Shown here: in pieces, positions 1-7,053 of the stretch
How positions within the stretch are numbered: position 1 is the first letter of the stretch
How the letters are laid out: the number at the start of each line of letters is the position of its first letter
Source of the DNA: Sulfitobacter sp. D7
Lineage (GTDB): Bacteria; Pseudomonadota; Alphaproteobacteria; Rhodobacterales; Rhodobacteraceae
Length of the DNA stretch: 64,000 bases
Assembly: GCF_003611275.1 (NCBI RefSeq)
Contig: NZ_CP020694.1
Span: forward strand, 186,001 to 250,000
Direction: 5' to 3'
Position numbers and translations under genes: made by a program
The notes under the pieces: model-generated
Seen by the model: the letters and a program-made list of their open reading frames with translations, nothing else
Databases searched by the model: none
Told to the model about the DNA's origin: nothing

Positions 1-1491
1 CCCTTTGCCATGTTCGACCGTCGAGACGTATTTCAGCGCGTTGGTCAGCGCCTCTGACACCAGCAGGGTGAGGGGGGCCGCATCGTCGGCGTCAATCTTG
101 ATCGGCTCAAATGATTGCTCAACCTGCACGCCCGAACCAGAGGCCAGCCCGACCGATAACATCTGGCCTACAATCTCGTTCAGCAGTTCGCTGGCGTTGA
201 CCCGCACCAGATCGTCATTCTGGTAGAGGTTCTTGTGCACGGTGGCGAGGCTGAGGATACGATCCTGCAAGCGCCGCAGGACAAAACGCGCGTCTTCGCT
301 TTTGGCCTGCCGGATCTGCATGTTCATGATCGACGAGATAAGCTGAAGGTTGTTTTTGACCCGGTGGTGGACCTCTTTCAGCAGGATGTTCTTTTGCCGA
401 AGGCTGTCTTCGAGCGTCGCCTCATCTCGCAGGATCGATTCCGCCATGCCGACAAAAGCGGATTCCATCTCGACCAATTCGGTGGGCACCGAGGGGCCAA
501 GCGTCCCGCGCGGCAGGGTGCGGTTCAGCGCAAAGCGACGCATCTGCCGGCCAAGCTTGCGAATGTGGTTGATCGCCAGCCGGTTCAACGCCCAGAAGGC
601 CACGATCAAGCTGGCCAGCCACATGACGATGGGCAAAAGCGCGCTCAGGCGGGTGGAAACGCCCGTGTCCAGAAACGGGGTGTTTTTGGGCCATACGCTC
701 AGCGCAAAGACCGTGTCTGGCACGATTGGGACGATCACATAGACGCGGTCTTGGCCATCGAAATTCTCTGAAAGGAAGACGTTGGGTTCTTTGGTGGTCA
801 ACAGCGACAAGGCGACATCGCTGGGGTATTCCTTTTTGGCAACGGCCAGCCCGTTTTCGGTGGTCAGGATGTGGCCCATCTTGTTGAGGGTCATCATCGC
901 GACGCTGCTGTGTTTGCTCTTGGGTTCGCGTATCGCGTTGATGGCGTCTTCGGGAATGCTGAGCGCCATGAAGCCGATCAATTCGCGCTCTTCGTAGACC
1001 GGCGCGTTGATCAGCGTGACCATCTGATTGCTGACCGCCCCTTGCAACACCGGCATCGCACGACGGACCGGTGTTTCCACCAGTGTTTGAAAGTTCTCAT
1101 CCTCGGAAAAGTCATGATCCTGCCCCGTGGAGGAGCAGGTCATTTTCCCGTCTAGCCCGATGAAACCCACAAGCGAATAGATGTCTGACGCTTGTTTGTA
1201 TTCCTTAAGGAAGGCGGTGCATTCCTCTGGGTCGTCCCGCCTGAGACGCACGATCGAGGTGAGCGCTTCGGCGGCGCCGAAAGCCTCTTGGATCACCCGG
1301 CGTTCCGCGGCAGAGGCCTGTTCTGTGACGGCGATCAGCGATAGCTCTGCGCTTTGGCGGCTTTGATCCGCAATCTGCCGTGTCTGCACAACCGCGATCA
1401 GCCCGATGGGCAAAAGCGCGAGAGACAGAAACAGCAAAATACGGATCGTCAGCCCACGCATCAGATCACCGCTGAAGAAGCCAGACGTCAT
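1..1491 (-). CDS. Membrane sensor histidine kinase of the HisKA_2/HWE type (3' end beyond window)
   Basis: Reading leftward from an ATG at 1491, 2 nt past the ecfG stop, the frame stays open to the window edge, so the C-terminal ATPase half is missing. A first membrane helix (about residues 15-35) and a second (about 280-305) enclose a roughly 240-residue periplasmic sensor region with a single clear cysteine pair. The H-box reads LLKEVHHRVKNNLQ, with the probable phospho-His at residue 376, followed by an N-box-like SEALTNALKYV. This H-box belongs to the kinases that feed PhyR in alphaproteobacteria, and the gene lies directly behind ecfG, so it is probably the cognate (PhyK-like) sensor. 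No good Shine-Dalgarno precedes either the ATG at 1491 or the one at 1461, so the start is uncertain. Confidence 0.85.
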   Translation of the reverse strand, partial: MTSGFFSGDLMRGLTIRILLFLSLALLPIGLIAVVQTRQIADQSRQSAELSLIAVTEQASAAERRVIQEAFGAAEALTSIVRLRRDDPEECTAFLKEYKQASDIYSLVGFIGLDGKMTCSSTGQDHDFSEDENFQTLVETPVRRAMPVLQGAVSNQMVTLINAPVYEERELIGFMALSIPEDAINAIREPKSKHSSVAMMTLNKMGHILTTENGLAVAKKEYPSDVALSLLTTKEPNVFLSENFDGQDRVYVIVPIVPDTVFALSVWPKNTPFLDTGVSTRLSALLPIVMWLASLIVAFWALNRLAINHIRKLGRQMRRFALNRTLPRGTLGPSVPTELVEMESAFVGMAESILRDEATLEDSLRQKNILLKEVHHRVKNNLQLISSIMNMQIRQAKSEDARFVLRRLQDRILSLATVHKNLYQNDDLVRVNASELLNEIVGQMLSVGLASGSGVQVEQSFEPIKIDADDAAPLTLLVSEALTNALKYVSTVEHGKG

Positions 1492-1493
1492 AT

Positions 1494-2051
1494 TTAGAAA
1501 GAAGAAACTTTAGAAGCGGATAGGACTGACATTGTCGCGTCATCGGTCATTTCAAGCGACTCGTCGTCATGGTGACCCAGCAGTTCAGCAAGGCGGGCAC
1601 GAGCCCGGTTGGTGCGGCTTTTGATGGTGCCTACGGCAACGCCACACATGTCTGCAGCTTCCTCGTAGGAGAAGCCAGAGGCCCCCACAAGAAGCAGCGC
1701 TTCGCGTTGCTCATCCTTCAGCAGGGCAAGCGCCTTGCGGAAATCCGTCATCTGCATGTGACCATCATGTGCGGGCTTTTCGGCCAGCCCGTCGGTCAAC
1801 ACGCCATCCACGTCTGAGACTTCACGTTTCGCCTTGCGGCGCGAGGAATAGTAGGTGTTCCGCAGGATCGTGAAGAGCCAAGCACGCATGTTCGTGCCCT
1901 CTTGGAACTTTTCGATGTTGGTCCACGCCTTGACCAAGGTATCCTGCACCATGTCGTCTGCCGTGGCACCATTGCGTGTCAGGCTGATGGCAAAGGCCCG
2001 CATAGCCGGCAGATGTTCTACCAGCTCGTCGCGCGGATCGGGACGGGTCAT
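1494..2051 (-). CDS. ecfG: EcfG-type ECF sigma factor of the general stress response
   Basis: A 185-residue ECF sigma factor. Region 2 (about 12-75) contains DMVQDTLVKAWTNIEKF. Region 4 (about 105-158) carries the helix-turn-helix GFSYEEAADMCGVAVGTIK. In alphaproteobacteria EcfG directs RNA polymerase to GGAAC-N16/17-CGTT promoters and is held by the anti-sigma factor NepR until PhyR is phosphorylated. The ATG overlaps the last base of the nepR stop (TAATG), so the two are translationally coupled. The kinase gene follows 2 nt after the stop. The arrangement nepR-ecfG-kinase opposite phyR is the classic one. The short acidic and Ser-rich tail after region 4 is not conserved domain sequence. 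Confidence 0.93.
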   Translation of the reverse strand: MTRPDPRDELVEHLPAMRAFAISLTRNGATADDMVQDTLVKAWTNIEKFQEGTNMRAWLFTILRNTYYSSRRKAKREVSDVDGVLTDGLAEKPAHDGHMQMTDFRKALALLKDEQREALLLVGASGFSYEEAADMCGVAVGTIKSRTNRARARLAELLGHHDDESLEMTDDATMSVLSASKVSSF

Positions 2052-2221
2052 TATGACGTTCCTTTTTCTGAATCCTGTTCCTTCAACTTCTGAAGCAGAT
2101 CCTTGAAACGATCAGGGATGCCTTCATCGAGCGTCTCATCGAAGACACGCTTGAGGTTGTCGTCGATGACGCGCTCGCGCTCGTCCTTGTTTCCTGAATT
2201 CACTAACATCACCTCTGGCAT
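2051..2221 (-). CDS. nepR: NepR anti-sigma factor
   Basis: A 56-residue protein. Its core resembles the NepR pattern: a helix (DNLKRVFDETLDE), the turn IPDRF and a second helix (KDLLQKLKEQ). NepR binds EcfG in unstressed cells and is titrated by phosphorylated PhyR. A longer open frame runs upstream on this strand, but its extra part is antisense to phyR and shows no NepR features. I start at the ATG at 2221; an in-frame ATG at 2209 is possible. The stop shares one base with the ecfG start. Transcription probably begins at the left-facing half of the palindromic promoter at 2255-2289, giving a leader of about 30 nt. Confidence 0.9.
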   Translation of the reverse strand: MPEVMLVNSGNKDERERVIDDNLKRVFDETLDEGIPDRFKDLLQKLKEQDSEKGTS

Positions 2222-2254
2222 CGTCGTCTCGTTTGAATAATTATGCATGCATAC

Positions 2255-2289
2255 TGGAACCAAACACAATGTCGACGTGTTTGGTTCCA
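2255..2289. promoter_or_regulatory. Palindromic divergent EcfG promoter between nepR and phyR
   Basis: Two perfect 13-bp inverted arms (2255-2267 and 2277-2289) flank a 9-nt centre. Each arm contains a GGAAC box pointing inward. Read in either direction the element gives GGAAC-N17-TGTT, close to the EcfG consensus GGAAC-N16/17-CGTT. Predicted starts lie just outside each arm, about 27-30 nt from the phyR and nepR start codons. One element may therefore serve both genes and make the system autoregulated. The same symmetry could also serve a dimeric repressor. Confidence 0.7.
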
Positions 2290-2314
2290 AGAAAAGTAAA
2301 AAGGATTCGACTAG

Positions 2315-3124
2315 ATGAACGATGCGACACAAAAGACCAGCATCAGCGATGAACTGGGTGCCAATATCCCCTACCTTCGCCGGTTCGCGCGGGCGATGAC
2401 TGGCAGCCAGACCAGTGGTGACACCTTCGCCGCGGCGGCGCTGGAAGCCATCCTGGTTGATCGCTCGGTGCTCGATGGAGTAGACACAAAGACGGGTCTT
2501 TTCAAGGTTTTGTACGGTATCTGGGCCAGCGCAGGTGCCCCGGTGGAAGAAGGCGAAAGCGGCCCCCGCGCCAAGGCGCAGCGGCATCTGTCGAGCCTGA
2601 CCAACAACAGCCGCGAAGCGCTGCTGCTGCACACGATCGAAGGCTTTTCGCATGGTGAAATCGCCAAGATCATTGGCGTGGATGAGGCCGAGGCCGATGA
2701 GCTGATCCAGATCGCACACCGCGAAATGGCCGACAGCACCTCCGGTTCGGTGATGATCATCGAAGACGAAGCCATCATCGCGATGGACATTGAATCCATC
2801 GTCGCCGAGATGGGCCACCGGGTGACTGGTATCGCGCGCACCCGTGATGAAGCGGTGAAACTGGGCAAAGCCGATGTGCCGGACCTGATCCTCGCGGACA
2901 TCCAATTGGCCGATAACTCTTCGGGTATCGATGCAGTGAACGATCTGCTGAACGAGCTTGGCATGCGTCCGGTGATCTTTATCACAGCCTTCCCCGAGCG
3001 TCTGCTGACCGGTGACAAGCCAGAGCCTGCATTCCTGATCTCCAAACCTTACTCGGTGGATCAGGTCGTCTCGGCTGTCTCGCAAGCGATGTTCTTTTCC
3101 TCCACGGAAACGCTCAACGCCTAA
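2315..3124 (+). CDS. phyR: PhyR, anti-anti-sigma response regulator
   Basis: 269 residues. The N-terminal half (about 1-140) is a sigma-like domain with degenerate regions 2 and 4. The C-terminal half (about 146-262) is a receiver with acidic residues E150/D151, phospho-acceptor D195 (LILADIQLAD), T224 in FITAFPERLLTG and K244 (SKPYS). When phosphorylated, PhyR exposes the sigma-like domain, captures NepR and frees EcfG. AAGGA at 2301-2305 is spaced 9 nt from the ATG. The gene diverges from nepR-ecfG-kinase and ends at a strong hairpin. Confidence 0.95.
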   Translation: MNDATQKTSISDELGANIPYLRRFARAMTGSQTSGDTFAAAALEAILVDRSVLDGVDTKTGLFKVLYGIWASAGAPVEEGESGPRAKAQRHLSSLTNNSREALLLHTIEGFSHGEIAKIIGVDEAEADELIQIAHREMADSTSGSVMIIEDEAIIAMDIESIVAEMGHRVTGIARTRDEAVKLGKADVPDLILADIQLADNSSGIDAVNDLLNELGMRPVIFITAFPERLLTGDKPEPAFLISKPYSVDQVVSAVSQAMFFSSTETLNA

Positions 3125-3141
3125 GCCGGGCCAGAAAAACA

Positions 3142-3175
3142 GGGTTCCCCGCGCTTTGCTTTGCGCAGGGAACCC
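3142..3175 (+). terminator. Hairpin downstream of phyR
   Basis: GGGTTCCC (3142-3149) pairs with GGGAACCC (3168-3175), with further GCGC/GCGC pairing inside. The hairpin begins 17 nt after the phyR stop and is followed by only a short T run, so termination may be partial and allow read-through into the membrane-protein pair. Confidence 0.6.
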
Positions 3176-3229
3176 TTTGCATTCAGCGCCCGCGCTGCCT
3201 ATCGTCAGTCAAACATTCAGGAGGCCCAC

Positions 3230-3535
3230 ATGGCCAAGACCCCGACCGCTGCCGCAAAAGATCTGACCATCGACGATCTGTCGGATCAGATCGCGCTTCT
3301 TAAAAAAGACATCGCATCGCTGACCGAAACCTTGGGCGAATACGGCAAGGCCAAGTCGGAAGAGATGCGCGACAACGCCCGCAACGCGGCGAATGATTTT
3401 GCCGACACAGGGCGCCTGAAGGCGATGGAGGCCCAAAAGCAAGCCGAGGAATTCCTGCAAGCCCAGCCCGGTACCGCCCTCGGCATCGCCGCAGGCATCG
3501 GTTTCCTTGTCGGTCTTGTGACGGCCCGCCGCTAA
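3230..3535 (+). CDS. DUF883/ElaB-YqjD-like membrane-anchored protein
   Basis: 101 residues, starting at an ATG 5 nt after a perfect AGGAGG (3219-3224). A charged helical body (about 15-75, probably coiled coil) leads into a C-terminal glycine-rich membrane helix (about 80-98, ALGIAAGIGFLVGLV) ending in ARR. This is the DUF883 layout. In E. coli the relative YqjD is RpoS-controlled, sits in the inner membrane and binds ribosomes. Its position behind phyR suggests a matching stress role here, which is inference. A YqjE-like gene follows 1 nt after the stop. Confidence 0.75.
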   Translation: MAKTPTAAAKDLTIDDLSDQIALLKKDIASLTETLGEYGKAKSEEMRDNARNAANDFADTGRLKAMEAQKQAEEFLQAQPGTALGIAAGIGFLVGLVTARR

Positions 3536-3536
3536 G

Positions 3537-3887
3537 ATGCTTTCCTCGGTGATGAACCATCTGCGCGGCTCCCTGCGACGTGCGCTGCGCACCGCGATGC
3601 TCAGCGCCGGGGCCGCGCTCTTTCTGCTGATCGGGCTGCTGTTTCTCACGCTTGCGGCATGGCTTTATCTCATCACCGTCACCACAGCGCTCACCGCCGC
3701 GCTGATCCTCGGCGCGGTCTATTTTGGTGTTGGTTTTCTCTTGCTTGCCATGGCCGGATCCGACCGCGCGCCCGCCGCTCAGGCCCCCCGTCAGGAAGAC
3801 CCCTCCGCGACCGAACATGACGGTCTCAAGAACTTGGTCATGGCATTTCTGGCTGGCATAACCGCGGGTCAGAAAGCGCGCCGTTAA
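3537..3887 (+). CDS. YqjE/holin-superfamily III-like small membrane protein
   Basis: 116 residues with a basic N-terminus, two adjacent hydrophobic helices (about 22-44 and 50-72) and a soluble Pro-rich tail. This matches the YqjE/Phage_holin_3_6 layout. It begins 1 nt after the DUF883 gene, as yqjE follows yqjD in enterobacteria. No lysis genes are near, so a phage role is unlikely. The last 50 bp overlap, tail to tail, the end of the receiver-like gene on the other strand. Confidence 0.65.
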   Translation: MLSSVMNHLRGSLRRALRTAMLSAGAALFLLIGLLFLTLAAWLYLITVTTALTAALILGAVYFGVGFLLLAMAGSDRAPAAQAPRQEDPSATEHDGLKNLVMAFLAGITAGQKARR

Positions 3888-4209
3888 CAGCGCTGAGCAG
3901 ATTGCCACTGGAAAAGGGGCGGGTGATGAACCTGAGCCTCCTTTCGGCCTCCGCCAGTCGGGGCGTATCGTTAATGATACAGACGATCGGAAACCACTCC
4001 CGCAGGTTCGACAGATCCGACAGATGCTGGTGCAACTGATCGCGCCGCAGCGACAGAACCGCGAATTCGATGTTGTCGATGTTTTCCACCAGCTTGCTGA
4101 GATCAAACGTCTCTAAAACGCGAATTTGCGATTGCGGAAACGCAGCAGAAAGCGTTTCATTTATGTCTGAACAGACCAACGGGTCCGGTTCGTAGATCAA
4201 AATCGACAT
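3838..4209 (-). CDS. Stand-alone degenerate receiver-domain protein
   Basis: 123 residues with only a receiver-like fold. The acidic pocket survives (E7, D9), but the strand that should end in the phospho-acceptor reads EFAVLSLRRD with Ser53 at the expected Asp position. The conserved Lys is Arg (TRPFSSG). It probably cannot be phosphorylated in the usual way and may act by binding a partner. I start at the ATG at 4209, preceded by a purine-rich GGGGGAAG. It diverges from a Crp-family gene 90 bp away, a possible partner or regulator. The family call rests on fold pattern and is moderate. Confidence 0.6.
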   Translation of the reverse strand: MSILIYEPDPLVCSDINETLSAAFPQSQIRVLETFDLSKLVENIDNIEFAVLSLRRDQLHQHLSDLSNLREWFPIVCIINDTPRLAEAERRLRFITRPFSSGNLLSAVNGALSDPRLCQPEMP

Positions 4210-4299
4210 GGTCTTCCCCCGGGTTAGCAAAGTTGTCGATTTAGGGGGCGCGCCACGAGGGCGCATTAAACTAAGACATAAGAAGGCAAATTTTATCTG

Positions 4300-5028
4300 A
4301 TGACGACACAATGCCGCTATTGCCCTCTCCGTCGCAAAGATGCCTTCCTGCCGATGTCGAAAGATGAAGTGAACTTCATGGAGAAGTTCAAGTCCGGTGA
4401 GCTGACGGTTGAGCCGGGCACGCCGATCCTGCTTGAGGGGTCAAACTCACCCCAGCTTTACACGGCCCTGACCGGGATGGGCATCCGCGACAAGACCTTG
4501 GAAAACGGCAACCGGCAGGTCATCAGCTTTGTCTTCCCCGGCGATTTCATCGGCCTGCAGGCAGGCATCATGGGTGAAATGGGCCATTCCGTCGAAGCCC
4601 GGACCCATATGCGGCTTTGCGTTTTCAACCGCAGCGAGTTCTGGAATTTCTTCAAAAACCACCCCGAACGCGCCTTTGATATCACTTGGTTGGCCGCGAT
4701 CGAAGAGCATTTCATGGGCGAAGTCCTTGCCACCATTGGCCAACGCACCGCGATGCAGGCCATCGCTTGGGCGATGGTCAAGATTTTCGAACGTGGCCAG
4801 TCGCTGGGGATGGTCACCCACAACCAGATGCTGCTGCCCTATTCACAACGCGACTTGGCCGATGCGCTTGGCCTGTCGGTAGTGCACACCAACAAAACCC
4901 TCGGTGCCCTGAAAGAACGCCAGTTGCTTTCGTGGTCCGACAGGGTGCTTCAGATCAACGACCTCGGCGCCTTGGCGAAAGCGGGGGTGACCGAACTTGA
5001 GGGTCGCCAAAAGCGCCCCCTGCTTTAA
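4300..5028 (+). CDS. Crp/Fnr-family transcriptional regulator
   Basis: 242 residues. A cyclic-nucleotide-binding-like beta barrel (about 20-125) is followed by a long dimerisation helix and a winged helix-turn-helix whose recognition region is SQRDLADALGLSVVHTNKTL (182-201). The N-terminus has only Cys5 and Cys8, not the four-Cys set of an oxygen-sensing Fnr, and the recognition helix lacks the Fnr E-x-x-SR pattern. The effector is unknown. The stop lies 3 bp from the end of the convergent BrkB-type gene, with no terminator between. Confidence 0.85.
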   Translation: MTTQCRYCPLRRKDAFLPMSKDEVNFMEKFKSGELTVEPGTPILLEGSNSPQLYTALTGMGIRDKTLENGNRQVISFVFPGDFIGLQAGIMGEMGHSVEARTHMRLCVFNRSEFWNFFKNHPERAFDITWLAAIEEHFMGEVLATIGQRTAMQAIAWAMVKIFERGQSLGMVTHNQMLLPYSQRDLADALGLSVVHTNKTLGALKERQLLSWSDRVLQINDLGALAKAGVTELEGRQKRPLL

Positions 5029-5031
5029 CAG

Positions 5032-5958
5032 CTACTCTTGCGTGATATCGATAAAGGTATCTGCGGCCTCGGCCCCACGTTGCCCGCGCGGTTTGGCCGG
5101 GCCGATGGTGCTGTCCGGGCGCGTCCGGCGTTCGACCTGCGCGTTCAGGGCCGCGCCGAATAGGATCAGAAAACTGCTGATCCAAAGCCAGACCAACATC
5201 GCAATCACAGCCCCGATCGAGCCATAGACCTGATTGTAGTTGCCGAAATTGGCGACGTAATAGGAAAACCCGATCGAAAGCACCGCCCAAGACATCACCG
5301 CCAAAATCGCCCCGCTGCTAAGCCAAGGCAATCGCGCCGCGCGCCGGTTCGGCCCGAAACGGTAAAGCACACCCACACCGGCAAACAAAACCGCCGTCGC
5401 AACGGTCCAGCGCAGCAGGTCGGCCACGGCGTTGCCAAAGGGGCCAAGCGGGATGAACGCCAGAATGATGGGTGCGACCACCACCGCCAGCAGCGCCACG
5501 ATCCCGACCCCCACAAGGCTCACCGTCAACATCAAGGCATGCAGGTAATGTTTCGCAGCATTGCGGTTGCGCTCGTTATAGACAGCGTTCAGACCGATCA
5601 CCATCGCACCCACACCGGCCCGCGCAGACCACAGCGCCACCAGCAGCGATACAATACCGGCCCAACCCAAGGTATCGGCCCGCGCGGTAACCAGCCCGGT
5701 CACCTGCGTATTGATAATGTCATAGACATCATCCGGCAGCAGCCCGCGCACATCCTCCAACTGGGCAATGACCACAACAGGGTCCGAGATCAGCCCCAAA
5801 AGCGCAATCAGCGCCGCCAGCGCGGGAAACAACGACAGCATCGCGAAAAACGCCACCCCGGCCGAGATCAGCGCAAGGTTATCGTCGGCCGCTTGCTTTA
5901 GGCTCGCCTTGAAAGCATCCCAATAGATCGCCGGTCGGGTCGGAGGTCTGCGCAGCAC
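5032..5958 (-). CDS. YihY/BrkB-family inner-membrane protein
   Basis: About 308 residues with six hydrophobic helices and the family features around LISAGVAFFAMLSLFPALAA near the N-terminus. Members were once called RNase BN, but that activity belongs to another protein; transport or envelope roles have been suggested. There is no ATG near the N-terminus. I place the start at a GTG (5958) 9 nt after AAAGGA; a TTG at 5961 or an upstream TTG at 5991 are alternatives. It follows the formate/nitrite-type channel gene by a short gap and is probably co-transcribed with it. Confidence 0.85.
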   Translation of the reverse strand: MLRRPPTRPAIYWDAFKASLKQAADDNLALISAGVAFFAMLSLFPALAALIALLGLISDPVVVIAQLEDVRGLLPDDVYDIINTQVTGLVTARADTLGWAGIVSLLVALWSARAGVGAMVIGLNAVYNERNRNAAKHYLHALMLTVSLVGVGIVALLAVVVAPIILAFIPLGPFGNAVADLLRWTVATAVLFAGVGVLYRFGPNRRAARLPWLSSGAILAVMSWAVLSIGFSYYVANFGNYNQVYGSIGAVIAMLVWLWISSFLILFGAALNAQVERRTRPDSTIGPAKPRGQRGAEAADTFIDITQE

Positions 5959-6009
5959 CAATGCCAATCCTTTCAATTCGGCCCCGGCCAAAACCGGGAC
6001 CGCTTCGCG

Positions 6010-6855
6010 TTAGCTGTCCTCCACATCGTCGCGGACCTGCCCCCAAGCAACAAGGGTGAAGATCAACGTGCCGCCGATGATGTTGCCGACAAGCACCGGC
6101 AGGAAGAAGCCAAAGATCGCCTGACCAAGCCCCAGCCCGCCATGCAGAATGAGCGCTGCCATCTCGACTGACCCGGCGACGATATGGGTGAAATCCCCCG
6201 CAGCAATAAGCCAGGTAAAGGTCAGGATCAGGAAAAACGCCGCCTCATCCGCTTCGGGCAGCATCCAGACGATCAATGCCACGATGACCCCCGCCGGAAT
6301 GGCCCGCCAAAACCCCTCCGCCGCCGGCATGCCCGTCGCGTGTTCCGAAAGGCTGATGATGGCGGGCAAAACCTCCGCCGGGATGGCGGGCGTATAGATA
6401 AACAGCGCGGCCGCCGCGAAGGCCCCGATCACATTGGCCCCCAGCACAACGGCCCAAAGCCGCATGAGCCTGCACAGAATATTCAGGCTACGTTCCTGCA
6501 TCAGGGGCAAGACCGTGGTGATGGTGTTTTCGGTAAACAACTGCATCCGGCCCATGATGACCGCGATGAACCCCAATGAATAGCCGAGGTTCTCCAACAG
6601 AAAACGCCAGCCCGCATCCGGCAAATAGGTTCGAAAAATCGCCTCCCCCAAGACCGAAAGACTGATCAGCATCCCCGCGGATATCCCCGACCAGATCAAC
6701 GACCGGTTGGTGCGGTTCAACTCATCGCGCCCCTCGCGCCGGATCACCTCATAGATCAGCTTGGGCGACAGCGCCGCCGCCTCACTGACAGAGCGTTCTT
6801 CCGCCTCTTCATGCACGGCAGAGGTAGGGGGCTTTTTCTGGATCAGTGGGGCCAT
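6010..6855 (-). CDS. Formate/nitrite transporter-family channel (YfdC-like)
   Basis: 281 residues with a charged N-terminal cytoplasmic region (about 55 residues) and six membrane helices in the FNT pattern. These pentameric channels pass small monovalent anions. The N-terminal extension and sequence style resemble the YfdC branch, whose substrate is not established, rather than FocA or NirC. A good ribosome site (AGGAAG) precedes the ATG. It leads a two-gene unit with the BrkB-type gene. Confidence 0.85.
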   Translation of the reverse strand: MAPLIQKKPPTSAVHEEAEERSVSEAAALSPKLIYEVIRREGRDELNRTNRSLIWSGISAGMLISLSVLGEAIFRTYLPDAGWRFLLENLGYSLGFIAVIMGRMQLFTENTITTVLPLMQERSLNILCRLMRLWAVVLGANVIGAFAAAALFIYTPAIPAEVLPAIISLSEHATGMPAAEGFWRAIPAGVIVALIVWMLPEADEAAFFLILTFTWLIAAGDFTHIVAGSVEMAALILHGGLGLGQAIFGFFLPVLVGNIIGGTLIFTLVAWGQVRDDVEDS

Positions 6856-6983
6856 TCGCGTTCTTCCTGAAATTCATGGACATGATGAACATAGCCCGCC
6901 GAAGCCCCCTGCACAGTAAAAAGCCCCAGGCTGCTTAATCCGCGCGCCCCAAACAACAACGCCCCGCCAATCTCGCCCCCACC

Positions 6984-7001
6984 GGGGGGAGCGTCCCCCC
7001 C
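6984..7001. other. G/C-homopolymer hairpin in the hsp70-like/FNT intergenic region
   Basis: GGGGGGA, a 3-nt GCG loop and TCCCCCC form a 7-bp stem inside the 198-bp gap at 6856-7053. It lies about 50 bp downstream of the Hsp70-like stop but has no T tract on that strand, so it is at best a weak terminator. I see nothing else recognisable in this gap. Confidence 0.35.
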
Positions 7002-7053
7002 CTTCAACTTCATCCTTTCTTAAATACCGATCCCGCACCCTCAATCAGACGGA

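Noticed and set aside
2222..3085. Long minus-strand frame running upstream of nepR across phyR
   Set aside because: It is antisense to the well-supported phyR gene, lacks family features, and would cross the nepR/phyR promoter. Only the last 56 codons are nepR.
3537..3887. Holin-like protein as a prophage remnant
   Set aside because: No phage genes are near, and the YqjD/YqjE pairing explains it.
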